A stretch of 64,000 nt of DNA from Clytia hemisphaerica (Eukaryota > Cnidaria > Hydrozoa > Leptothecata > Clytiidae). Both the position numbers and the translations under genes were made by a program. Of the stretch, positions 1-10,553 are shown one piece after another (within the stretch, counting starts at the first letter, position 1; every line of letters begins with the position of its first letter). The notes under the pieces are model-generated. The model ran no database searches. It was not told where the DNA came from and saw nothing but the letters and a program-made list of their open reading frames with translations. The DNA lies in NCBI GenBank assembly GCA_902728285.1, contig CACVBU010001312.1:744001-808000 (forward strand), written 5' to 3'.

Positions 1-214
1 TTCTCACGTTTTGCACAGATCCTTTTTTAACGCCGCGATTTAACGTTAGAAATACGTCATATTGACATTTCATAACCAACAAGATAATTTCGGGAAAGTT
101 ATCAAATTAGCCCGAAATTCTATTTTGACAATCGAAGTCTTAACATTCTGTTCTAGTTCTGTCGGATTTTTTTATTGATACCAAAGTCTATTTACAAAAG
201 ATTCAATTTTCCAG

Positions 215-1442
215 GAGCAGAACACAGCGCAATAACCCATGGCTATCCTCCACCATACGCACGCCGAGGTCATCGAAGGAATCGAACCACATTCACACGA
301 CAACAACTCGAAGAACTCGAAAAATTATTCGATAGCACGCATTATCCCGATGTTTTCGCGAGAGAAGAGTTAGCATCAAGGATCAGTTTAACAGAGGCTA
401 GAGTACAGGTAAGTTCTCATTTTTAACCTTTAAAAAAATGCAGTGCTCAAAACTAGCTTTTATTCTTTGAACGAAATTCATAAAATAAATTTGACAAGAT
501 TCTTAAAATGTTTCTTTAGCAAAATTGAATACTGAATATTGACCAAGCAAATATCCTTAAGTATCTAAAGGCAAGCAAGTCTGCTTAAACATCTTTTGAA
601 GACGGTTTGAATCTCCTTATAACTTTACTCATAGTTTACCGGTCATAATTGAATACCCACCTAATATTCCCGCAATTTTCATATTCTGTTGCGCTCGATT
701 CTTCCTGTTCTTAACAATCTTGTTGTTCCCAAAAAAGGGAAATGAGTTTTTCTCGTTAGTACGACGTTAGTACGAAATTTTTGCATGACAAAGAAGGGTA
801 TTTTATAAGTAAAAACGATTCATAGAATAACTGAACGCATTCGAATAACAATCGAAATACTCAAATATTAGCTATAATTTTTTCCTTCGTCTATTTTTTC
901 ACTTTTTATGTGTCCTTGTTTTTCCATAGGTATGGTTCCAAAATCGTCGTGCAAAGTTTCGTAAAACAAGCGAGAAAAACAAACGGAAATCGAATTCTAC
1001 GTCATCATCTTCATCAACCAATCAAAATACAGATCTTTCATCAACAGCCAATCAAATGGCAACTACAAACAATAACAACAATAGTACTATAAATAATAAC
1101 AATAATGGTGAAACAGTGATCGATAAACAATCGAATGAAGTCGATGAACAAATTCGATTGAAAAACGATTCAATCGAATCAACAGAAAAACAAATTCTCG
1201 ATCATAACACACGATTACCTGAAGACATAAACAATAAATATAACTCGACTGCTCCCCGGCTGACACACCCACCGTACACCTTTCATACTTATCAAGGCAC
1301 GTACTGTCCTTCATCATATGGCTCTATGGAGCCGCGCGTCGTAAATGGAGTCTCATACCCTGTATCTGTTGAAGGTGTCAAGGGTGAAAGCTATGGCCGT
1401 AACACTCTAGTAAATAATGGTGATTTAGACTGGCGGGCTTAG
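215..1442 (+). CDS. Paired-like (PRD-class) homeodomain transcription factor, last two exons
   Basis: Two exons are visible: 215-408 (acceptor ttttccag, donor gtaagt, phase 1 at its start) and 930-1442 (acceptor tttccatag, stop TAG). Joined, they encode a homeodomain beginning [20 protein letters not shown], with THYPDVF and [19 protein letters not shown]. The intron falls between homeodomain residues 46 and 47, the usual place in paired-class genes, and residue 50 is Gln, so this is a Q50 DNA-binding domain. It resembles the Drgx/Prrx/Phox2 part of the class; I do not choose among them. The tail of about 150 residues is Ser-rich, then Asn-rich (short NNNNN runs), then has a [20 protein letters not shown] stretch. 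I see no OAR motif at the C-terminus. The upstream exon(s) with the start codon are outside the window. It acts in the nucleus as a developmental regulator by family. Confidence 0.93.
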
Positions 1443-2351
1443 GAGCTACTAAAAATGCTTATATTTCTAGTTTTTTTGCTATGTAAATATCTTAAAAAGA
1501 AAATTTTATGAAGACGTGATATAACATAGAAAGCATTATTTCCTATTTATATCTTTATTATGGTTTTTGAAAACTTTAATCGACACTCTAAATTGTTGAG
1601 GGTGTACCGTAAAATTTTGTATATTTTAGATGTATGTTTTAGAGGGATCATTTTTATCGGTTTTTATTATATTCCAAGTTATCTTTTTACCAAAAATATA
1701 TACTATTTGATTTTTAGAACGTGTTGAGTAAACTTTTTATATGATTGATTAATAATTTCTTGATATTCATAATGTAATCTTTAATTGACAAATCGTTTCA
1801 AAATATACGGCTGTTATTATATCTGGCATAATATTTGCGCTCTTCAATATTTCTCAGGCATACTTGACTTCTGGAAAAGATATCAAAAGATTTACACAAA
1901 AGTTCAAATACTCATCAACCAAGTAACAACAAAAATTTTATTTTATTGCAATTATGATTAAGCTTTCTTTTTTGCGAACCCCCGGTTTTAATACAAAATT
2001 TGTTAGCGGATTTGATCTTCTGCCATACATGGCAGAAGGTTGTCATTTTGATACGTCACACATCTATTGTTTATGCGTAAAGATTACATCATTAATATCT
2101 AGAATTGGCACTCTCTTTGATATTCTTAACTCCAAGATAAATTTACGCTAAAAATTGTCAAATATTTTCGAAAGAATTGAGTTTTCTTTTACAAAATCAA
2201 GTCTTTCTGAACGAAGTGAAATTTGTTTAAAATATTAGGATCCACCCATTGGCACGTGTCTATCGCAGTTCGAATTTTATTTGATTATGATTGGAATGAT
2301 TGACATGTTTTTGTGCGATGCGAATTCGCCTCGTGAGTGGCTTTTGAGAAA
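1443..2351. other. 3' flank of homeobox gene, no gene seen
   Basis: AT-rich sequence with no open frame that looks coding. It should contain the homeobox 3' UTR. I found no perfect AATAAA close to the stop, so the transcript end is not located. Confidence 0.4.
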
Positions 2352-3131
2352 GGGAGTTTCTAAACATCGACCAGAAATGGCGACCACGACCAGCGACCAC
2401 GACCGGCGACCAGATAAATTTGGGTTATCGAGTTTTTCCTCTTTCTCCACCGTAGAGTCTTTCTCTTATGATCATTTATTTATCGAATTGAAAAGTAAAG
2501 CTCACCCCTGTCTCACCTACAGTGATTATAAAGCCACGTGCTAAACGTGTAGAGAGCCATTTCAACGCTCTTGAAGCTTGAATAGAGTGTCAATTTCTAT
2601 CCTTTTGTATTTTTGGCATCAAATAAATTAGTGGCAAAATTTGTGCTGGAATTTATTTAGGAACCTTTATATTTGATCATCAGATCATTATTTTGTCAAA
2701 TAAGTCATTTTGACAATGTAAGGACAATAAATAATTGATGAGGTTGATATCTCTAAAACTGCCCTTCCCAGGGTTTGCCTATTCACAATTTCTATCTATT
2801 CATACTAAAAGCATCTCATTCGGTACAATTAAAATATTTGGTGTAATAAAGTTTATAGGCATCACACTTAATTGCCCTGTCAATATTTTTGTCAAAAAGT
2901 GTCACTTTGTCTAGAAAATGACTGGTAACGTCAAAGGTCACTTTTAGTATTCTCAGCTAGAGTAATTCTCAGCCACGTGCTCAGTGGTTCATTTGAAAGC
3001 CACATCAGGACTCGGTTTGGATGTTCTCTACGGTGGAGAGAGCAGATAAACTCGATAACCCAAATTTATCTGGTCGCCGGTCGTGGTCGCTGGTCGTGGT
3101 CGCCATTTCTGGTCGATGTTTAGAAACTCCC
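2352..3131. mobile_element. Foldback/MITE element with perfect 84-bp inverted repeats
   Basis: Positions 2352-2435 and 3048-3131 are perfect reverse complements (84 bp) around a 612-bp loop. Weaker complementarity continues inward (CTCTCTCCACCGTAGAG-like on both sides) and a little outward (TTGAGAAAGGGAGTTTC). Inside each arm is a short tandem of GACCACGACC/GCGACC. No transposase is encoded, so this is a non-autonomous foldback or MITE-type element. Target duplication is not resolved. Confidence 0.85.
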
Positions 3132-3299
3132 TTTGAGAAATCAATTTTCAACAATCGTCAGTACGTGTGCTTTCAAACAACCATACAGTTTTTGCTATTG
3201 GCTGTCAAAGAATTTTATTCACATTCCTGTCTCTCTACTCTGTATTGGAAAAGATAATGAAAACAGACCCTCTATGACAATGAATTTTGAATTTAGCCG

Positions 3300-3490
3300 T
3301 AAATAATGGGTCTATGTACAAACTACTGTCTCACAGACCCGGTGGAACTTCTTACAACAGTGGGAATGAAAATTCTATCGAAATCCCAATTGTGATAAAA
3401 ATTCTATTATTCCAGTGGGGATCATTTTTGAGTGCAATTTTCCATTTGATTTTACTATGGGATGAAGTGACCAGTGCAGTTTTCCACTGA
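3300..3490 (+). repeat. Interspersed repeat of the CCGGTGGAACTT family
   Basis: This stretch shares CCGGTGGAACTT, a GAAATCCCA block and GTGCAATTTT with the complete element at 59754-60033; a more diverged relative lies around 9270-9540. It appears to be a decayed copy without clear ends. Confidence 0.6.
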
Positions 3491-5277
3491 GTTTGGTTGG
3501 CTGTGAGAGAAGTATCATTTCACCGGGTTAGAATTTGAAATCTTGAAAACTGCGGTGAGAAATTCTGAACTCCATTTTCACCGTGCTAGGGAAGAAACTC
3601 ACGTTAAAGCATTATTCCAAGTATTCATAAGAATTTTTGTTTTCTTTCAATTCTGACCTTCAACCAAATGCAATTCACGAGTTTCCTATTAACAGATTCA
3701 TGTGAAGAATTCACGAAAAACGTCGATCCAAAAGATAATTTTCTTTATATAGAACAAACATCTGAATAATTTAGAAGAACTCAAACCAAACAAATCTAAT
3801 TGAAATTGAACAGGAATGGAAACAATGTGAAAATACAATGAATAAAGATGACAAACCATAATACATTCAATTCAAAAATTGGTTAAATTATCTCAATAAT
3901 GGATGATCGGCAAAACCCAACTTCAAAAAGTTAGAAACATGTTTGGACAGACCACTAAATATGAATGATAGAAATTTCTGATTTGTTGAACTAATTTATC
4001 AAAATCTATTCCCATAGTAATTTTTATTAAAAACACGGTAGGGGGTGAAAATATTATTGTGTGAAATTAATTTTGTTTTCTTTGGGGTTCACGACAAATT
4101 GTTTTTTATATCTTCATTTTCATTTGAGGGGACAACATGATGGAGATAACAGTACGCAAACGAAAAGGTGAGAGAATATATATTTTTCATGGCACATCAG
4201 ACATATAATATATTGAGAAGATAAACATTAGAAGTTGAGTACACCGCTGATGAAATTCTGTGCATTTTTTTATAAAAATGTGGGGCAGGGGGTTAATAAT
4301 AAGGCTTTTTTTTGATACGCCTGGAACAAAAATAGAAGAAAACCTTTGTGAACCAAGATTTCGTGAACTAAATCTATTTATGTCACTTTTTGACACATCT
4401 TCAGTCAACTTCACAAAATTTGAAGAATATAATCTTGAAAATTCAACATAAATATTGATGATGTATTATTTCATAACTTCTTCGCTTGTAGTAGAATTCA
4501 GGATAACCTCGAGTCTCAGTTTCAAATCTCACAAGTAGAATCATAGGGCGGACTATTCCATCAACGACGTATCCTTAGCAGATATGCCCTTCTACAGAAA
4601 AACATTAACCAAAATATGTCTAGACTTTCTCAAATGTTACCCATCTTGTGGGCTACCTCTTGAACGATATAACTTTTGAAAGAACGTGTGGCAGAGTCAT
4701 GAAATTACATCTTTTGGCAAAGATAGGACCCCCAATTGGACCCTCTCTTACCATTTAGGTCTTAATTTTTGTAAAATACCAATCAGAAAAGGGGAGGGTG
4801 CACATTTGCAGACTGGTCATTAAATTACTCCAAAGAAAATCTGTTCGTGGAGGGTGGAGGATATATTATTATTTCAATGATCTATCCCTGGATATCTGAA
4901 TACGAGTTTTACCCCGGAGACAAGCATCAAATTGACCGCTTGGACACTAAATACTACCGCTGGACATGACTATGTTTCACAATTTATCATAACCTAGACA
5001 ATATATCTCGCATTTTGACATTTTTGTCCATATACGAAAAAAACAGGTGACCGACAAAAAATTTTGTGAATCCTCTTCATTTGGCATTATATATTCAGAC
5101 TAGAGGGAAGGGGGTTGCCTTTTCAGCATAATCGAGATGTACTGGTCATATAGAAATTGGAAGAAAAAGGTCTGATGGACATATCTCAAAGTTATAAAAT
5201 AAAAAGTCACGGCACATAGGCTAGCAGACTTCTAAAAAAAAAAATTCAAGAATCATTTTTCTTACTTTTTTATTAAC
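3491..5277. other. Intergenic / upstream region of the DEG/ENaC gene
   Basis: Low-complexity AT-rich DNA with no supported exon. If the channel mRNA is trans-spliced, the last part of this stretch is its outron and the promoter lies somewhere within it. No TATA-like element can be assigned with confidence. Confidence 0.35.
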
Positions 5278-5279
5278 AG
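5265..5279 (+). promoter_or_regulatory. 3' splice acceptor just before the DEG/ENaC start codon
   Basis: A pyrimidine-rich tract ends in ATTAACAG at 5279, three bases before the ATG at 5283. A strong acceptor this close to the start of an intronless ORF is what a spliced-leader trans-splice site, or a 5' UTR intron, looks like. The sequence alone cannot tell these apart. Confidence 0.6.
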
Positions 5280-5282
5280 AGG

Positions 5283-6800
5283 ATGAGAAGTAACAAAGTC
5301 ATGCCACAAAACGATATTATCACAGTAAAACACGGCCAAGCTAACGACCTCAACAGTGACATAAGTTTCAAGCCGTCTTTCTTCCAGCAACCAGCGGCAT
5401 ACCAGAAAAACACACTTCCCAAGCATAACGATGACAATGAGAAAAATGTAGATGAAAAAAAGGACAAAAGCATCAAAGAGCTACTGATAGAGTTTGCAGA
5501 GAGTACATCAGCACATGGATATTCACCTCTGGCCTCGACAAAGACAATATTAGGAAGTGTAGTATGGATTATATCAATGCTGGCAGCTTACATTGTTCTC
5601 ATTTTGGTGATACAACCTTTAATCACCAAGTATCTGGATCGCCCATTGCTCAATAAACAGACTGTGGTTTATGAGCATCGTCCGAAATTCCCAGTGGTTG
5701 TCTTTTGCAACGAAAACCCAGTGGTCAGAGAGAAGTATGTTGAGTTGTTGACTCAACTAAACGAAACATTCGAATCTATCGACCCAGATAAAGCGATGAG
5801 TCATGTAGCAGACCCTTCAATATACGGCCACAGAATCAACGACTCCATTTTAAGGTGTGATTTTCGACATGTTAAGGGAAGTTGCACACCGACCTCTGAC
5901 AATGATGCGAATACAAATCTTGGTTGGGGAGAATATTGGCAAGGAAGGTACGGTAAATGCTGGTTCTTCAATGCAGACGTTGAGAATCCGAGACGAGTCA
6001 CCAGAGCTGGTCATAGAGGTGGATTGCATCTCCATTTTAATATTGAGCAAGAAAAGTACATTGACAATACTTATAGTGCAGGACTAAGAATGTTTGTTGG
6101 ACTACAAGGTGAAAAATTCGATGTTGAAGAAAAAGCAATACCAATTGCCCCAGGCAAAAAATACGACATCGCATTAACGAAAAAATACATCTATCGAGCT
6201 GATCCATTCAATAATGGGTCTTGTATGAGAAACCAAGACAAGCATATGGTGGAACCTGACAGAAAAAGTGATTTTCACATCGACCGAATGACCCATGGAT
6301 TCTGCTCTAAATTGTGTGCCAATGCAGCTATCAGGGATGAATGCTCATGTGTGGCTCCCAGCCTACCCTTGGAGTATAGGTTTAAAGATGTCCCTTTTTG
6401 CCCACAAGGTGATCAGTGCTTGGACGAATTGCTTGAAAAATGGTTTGACGGAAATATGAAATGCGACTGTAACCCACCGTGCGAAGAAACCTTATTTTCA
6501 ACATCTGTTTATTCGCAAAACTATCCACAGGATATCAGAAGACAACGAGAAATTGCTGAAGGAAAGCCAGATCCTTCAAAAAACCTTTTAACTGTTTCAA
6601 TATTTTATGAAGACAAGTCGTTCATTAAAATGGAAGAAGAACAATTTTATACCATTGTGAATTTAATTGCTGATATGGGTGGACAGTTGGGATTGTTTGG
6701 TGGTTTTTCTTTCTTGACGGTAGTTGAGTTCACCATCTTGCTTGTAATGATCGTCATTCATCTGGTGATGGTCATCTGTAAAGGGAAACCTAAAGAATAA
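5283..6800 (+). CDS. DEG/ENaC-family sodium channel subunit (HyNaC/ASIC-like), intronless
   Basis: A complete 505-aa channel subunit in one exon. In order: a cytoplasmic N-terminus with the family HG gating motif (H78-G79, in TSAHGYS); TM1 about 88-115; FPVVVFCNENP at about 136-146, the first post-TM1 signature; a Cys-rich extracellular domain with YGKCWFFN (223-230), then CSKLCANAAIRDECSCVAP (341-359) and CDCNPPC (394-400); a pre-TM2 segment GGQLGLFGGFSFLTVVEF (466-483); TM2 to about 499; and a short basic tail. Length and architecture match ASIC, ENaC and Hydra HyNaC subunits, which form trimeric plasma-membrane cation channels gated by protons or neuropeptides. The G-x-S filter reads GFS rather than the common GAS. 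The ligand cannot be told from sequence. Confidence 0.96.
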   Translation: MRSNKVMPQNDIITVKHGQANDLNSDISFKPSFFQQPAAYQKNTLPKHNDDNEKNVDEKKDKSIKELLIEFAESTSAHGYSPLASTKTILGSVVWIISMLAAYIVLILVIQPLITKYLDRPLLNKQTVVYEHRPKFPVVVFCNENPVVREKYVELLTQLNETFESIDPDKAMSHVADPSIYGHRINDSILRCDFRHVKGSCTPTSDNDANTNLGWGEYWQGRYGKCWFFNADVENPRRVTRAGHRGGLHLHFNIEQEKYIDNTYSAGLRMFVGLQGEKFDVEEKAIPIAPGKKYDIALTKKYIYRADPFNNGSCMRNQDKHMVEPDRKSDFHIDRMTHGFCSKLCANAAIRDECSCVAPSLPLEYRFKDVPFCPQGDQCLDELLEKWFDGNMKCDCNPPCEETLFSTSVYSQNYPQDIRRQREIAEGKPDPSKNLLTVSIFYEDKSFIKMEEEQFYTIVNLIADMGGQLGLFGGFSFLTVVEFTILLVMIVIHLVMVICKGKPKE

Positions 6801-7371
6801 CAAAAAACCACAGTTTAGATCAAATTTGAGATTGGGAAAAGTTTTCTGCGCAAAATATTTCGGAGAGATCGATTCTCGAATGTTTCTTTTTGCGAAATCT
6901 TCATCCCCTGAAGTAATGCAATAGAAGAATTACTATCGATTATTTGTAATTTATTTTAATGTACATAATCATGATAAGACTATTAACTTTAACAAATAAC
7001 CTACTTATTATAACTTTTTAATCTTATACAACTGTAAATATGTGGATTTTTTAACTGATAATTGTCGTCTATACGGGCTCGGAATGAAACTTAAAGTTCT
7101 AAATAATAAATCAAAGTCTCTATTCTTTTAATTGGAATAAACCAGCCGAGGCTGGAAGGTCAGCCAATAGAGCTTAGCTAGATAGCTTTAATAAGTGGGT
7201 TAACAGATGTAAGAGATGCACTGAAACAGAGTAGACTAAATATGTTGAATAATGACTTTGTTTAAACAATAGATGTACGCTTTTGCTAAACCCCCTCTCC
7301 CCCCTTCACTGTGTACGTACTATATGGATGGCCCCTCCAGTCTGGGTAAATAAATTTTGTAGTTTAGTACC
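6801..7371 (+). promoter_or_regulatory. DEG/ENaC 3' UTR and poly(A) signal
   Basis: The channel's 3' flank is AT-rich. A perfect AATAAA sits at 7105-7110, about 305 bases after the stop, and is the best candidate polyadenylation signal. A second AATAAA lies about 30 bases further on (GGAATAAACC). No further gene is seen before 7372. Confidence 0.5.
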
Positions 7372-7746
7372 GTCAAGTTACACAACATGCACACAACTAT
7401 CTTGAAGACTTTGCTGATCGCAAATGATAATCGAAAGCAAAACTTAAAATTCATAACTATGGGGGGAAGCTCATTTTTTCCCCGTTTTGCTTTAAACTCG
7501 CTTTTGATTGGTCTATGAATTTGGGCGAATGATTCACCGCCTTGGCGGAATAAAACACACAACCATAATAAATAAATTCAACAGGGCAGCGGTGTAGCAA
7601 TTAATTTCAACTGGGAGTCCTCTCTTCTGTGCCAAGCACTGGCAGTGTTTTTTAAAATTTAAAGCAATGTTAAATGAAGACCAGATTGATCTGTTTGTTA
7701 TGGCTGTGCAAATTGTGACGAGAGTGTGCATGTTGTGTAACTTGAC
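7372..7746. mobile_element. MITE with 23-bp perfect terminal inverted repeats
   Basis: Positions 7372-7394 and 7724-7746 are perfect inverted copies (GTCAAGTTACACAACATGCA plus three bases). The element is 375 bp, has no coding capacity, and abuts the C-run that starts the neighbouring ATCACGC repeat. Flanking target duplication is unclear. Confidence 0.8.
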
Positions 7747-7754
7747 GAGCCCCC

Positions 7755-8003
7755 CCCCCCCAGCGGCACCCCTAATCACGCCATCACGCAAAAAAATTTT
7801 CTCCATCACGCATCACGAAAATCGCTAAAATTTGTCATCACGCAAAAAATAGCGAAAAATAGCCCAAATCACGCATCACGCCTCAAATTTTTGCCCTATC
7901 ACGCATCACGCCAAAATCTTGATCACGCCATCACGCCAAAAAAAATCTCTGATCACGCCATCACGCAAGAAAAAAGTCCCAATCACGCAAACCGCTGGGG
8001 GGG
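7755..8003. repeat. ATCACGC short-period repeat bounded by CCCCCCCAGCGG inverted ends
   Basis: About fifteen copies of (A/C)ATCACGC(C), often in pairs (ATCACGCCATCACGC), separated by short A/T-rich spacers. The array is bracketed by CCCCCCCAGCGG (7755-7766) and its inverse CCGCTGGGGGGG (7992-8003), so it is a discrete element with a repetitive interior rather than a simple microsatellite. Confidence 0.85.
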
Positions 8004-8272
8004 CCTCCTTGACGGCAGCCCGCTTTCTGCAAGTCTGATAAGAGATATCTATAAACTGTTATCGCCATTCATTCCATTCCATCATTCAGTCAAAATGTGC
8101 GCCAAGGTTAGAAAAGGTTAGAAAAACACAATCTGCGTCCGGAACTGCGTGAGAAATAGTCTGATCAATTTCAACAAGAACTGTATATATTAATATTAAT
8201 ATAAATGATCGAATTCCAAAGACCATTTGTCATAATTTTGCAAGTCCAATAATAGGAGATGTGATGTCATCA

Positions 8273-8579
8273 TTTGGTTCCCGTCATCTGATTTACGGTC
8301 AGCAGGTAGAGCTGGAGAGTCGGAAAGCTTTTCCGCTGCTTTGCTGGATTTCCACTGTCAACCTCTGCACGCTCTGTGTTTAAAAGTTTTCAAATCGAAG
8401 TAGAGAGCTGCATGCTAATGGAGAGTAAACCGAAAACACCAGTTTATCCACGGTTTCTCAATTTTAAATTTACGAATTCCCTTTCAATAAGATGTATAGC
8501 TGCTTCTTAACAGAAAAATATTTTCGACTGACCTGCCAAACGACTCCCACTTTTTAAAGTAGAAATGACGGGAACCAAA
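8273..8579. mobile_element. Short inverted-repeat element (TTTGGTTCCCGTCAT ends)
   Basis: TTTGGTTCCCGTCAT at 8273-8287 is repeated inverted at 8565-8579, giving a 307-bp unit with no gene. A MITE is the simplest reading. Confidence 0.65.
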
Positions 8580-9565
8580 CAGTTTTTTGCGATTCGCCTT
8601 TATCACAAACACGTCAAAGTCTAAAAAAGCACGATTGCATCCAGTCTTTATATCAAATTTATACAGTAGCTGTACTTTTGTAAACTTTATCAAATTCCAA
8701 TAACATTATAACACCATCAATCCCCCTAGAGGCAAACAAGAAAAATATGTTTTTATTGCAAAAACTATTAAAAAGCAGCAATAAAAAGTATCAGAAAATT
8801 CAACATAAACAAAAACTTGAGCAAACGGCTTTAAACCTTCAAAGGATGTAGAAAAAGAATCCCCTTGATGAAAATCATGTGTTTGATTTGCCGAGTTAAA
8901 AAAATAAATGACAGAAATTGAAGCTTGCAACAGATTTACACTGGAAATACTTTGGAACAACACTGACTTATCACATCTGACTATCGCTTGAGCCGCCATC
9001 TTGAAACTACATTATGATCTGTAAAAACAACGCACGCTAAAAGTACCCAAAAAGTTAACCCGATCGGAAGAAAGTTTAGAAATCAAAGTGAGATCGGAAA
9101 ATCGGATTTTTTTTTTGCCGTCTTATGATGATGGAACTGGAAAATTTTACCTATTTGAATGCTCAGCTTAGGCTGACCAACAAGCTCTGATATCATTGAG
9201 CACTCTCAGCAGATAAGAAGAAAATTGACTTACAACTGTAAATACATGCGTTTTGATAGGTACCCCCTTCTCAAAGCCCCGGTAGGATGTTTTCGACCAG
9301 TTGGGATAAAAATAACGGACCAAAACTTGATGGGTATTCCTATTCCCATGTGCTTTAGGGTTCGTGATTTGTACTCTATTGTTTTCAAGTCAGTGGAAAT
9401 AGAAAAAGCAAAAAACAGCAAAAGTATTTTACAGCAATAATTTGTTTATTTCATTATTTTCAGCGGGGACAAAAGATTAGAGTATGATTTTCCACTGGGG
9501 ACGATATTTTGGCCAATTTTTCCAGTCGGAAGGGGTCCCGGTAAATCTTAAATTTAATGCTTAAT
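8580..9565. other. No gene seen; decayed repeat at 9270-9540
   Basis: A minus-strand frame opens at 8999 with ATGGCGGCTC, a good start context, and runs 97 codons. Its composition is unlike a known protein and no donor site is convincing, so I do not call it. Around 9270-9540 are phrases such as CCCCGGTAGGATG and TTTCCACTGGGGACGA that relate it to the CCGGTGGAACTT repeat family. Confidence 0.35.
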
Positions 9566-10553
9566 TAGGTACCGATCTCCTAGCTATGTAAGACCGACAG
9601 AGAAGGTTAGTTTCCCTAGCTATCAACGACGGACTTGCTTGCCTGAAAATATTCATGATGTTGTTGTTTATTCCGATTCTGAGCGGACCGCCGCGGTTAA
9701 AAAAATTGTTCGCGCGCAATTATTGTTATATATCTTTTGTTGCTACTGGTACCGATTTCCTAGCTATGTAATGGCAACAGATAAAGTAGTTTTCAAGTCA
9801 TGTGTAAATATTTTGTAATGGAAGATAATTCTTATTAATCTTATCTTTCAGTATTTTGCTGGAGTTTGAAAAGTGGACCCTGACAGATATGATTGTTTGG
9901 TAAATTTGGGACCATATCGCTAAGAAAATCGAAACAAATTTCCCATTTTCACCCCGAAAAGTGGCTAAAATGACGAAATGTAGACAAAGATTTAAAATTT
10001 TTCTATTAATGTCCACCCTGAAAATTGTCAAAAATAACCAAAAGACGACCCTACAAATGTTGAAATTGAAGAACATCTTGTAGAAAAGTGCTATAACTTT
10101 CATTTTTACTGGAGAGATTCTTTCATCTTAGGAGATCATCACTGTGAAAAAACAGCAAAAAACTGCAGAAAACTGCGTTTTTAGACGTCAATCAGCTCAT
10201 AACTTTGTTTGATATCTTTTGACTGAATGGCTATTCGATGATTAAAGATTCACTTCAGTGAAAATGATAGTTATAGCACTTTTCTACAAGATCTTCATTT
10301 TTTTCTTCTTCATTTTCATCTTCATTTTTAGAATTTTTTTAAAGATTTTTTTATTTCAAATTGTTCCACTCACTAATATCTTTCTAATGATACCAAATTT
10401 ATAAAGATCAAAGAATTCCTTCAAAAGTTATAGGTAAAAGAAAAAAGAGTGCACACTTATCGTAAATAGACTTTAGTAAATTTTGGACCCTATCAGATAT
10501 CTTCAAAGCCTAAAAAAGGGACCCTGACCAGCGGCACGTCCCCGTTCCCAATT
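9566..10553. repeat. Composite repeat region with CCTAGCTATG duplications and a 35-bp hairpin
   Basis: GGTACCGAT(C/T)TCCTAGCTATG occurs twice, near 9569 and 9750, with further CCTAGCTATC near 9618 and 10687. Positions 10077-10111 and 10256-10290 form a 35-bp nearly perfect inverted repeat (CTTGTAGAAAAGTGCTATAA). The end, AGCGGCACGTCCCCGTTCCC at about 10530, resembles the end of another repeat near 13112, so this is probably one dispersed element family. Confidence 0.6.

Noticed and set aside
7755-8003. CRISPR-like array
   Set aside because: The repeat unit is 7-8 bp with variable short spacers in a eukaryotic genome; it does not have CRISPR repeat or spacer lengths.
8706-8999. Minus-strand ORF starting ATGGCGGCTC
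   Set aside because: A good start context but no recognisable domain, no clear donor, and AT-driven composition downstream; could be a non-coding or first exon but cannot be supported.
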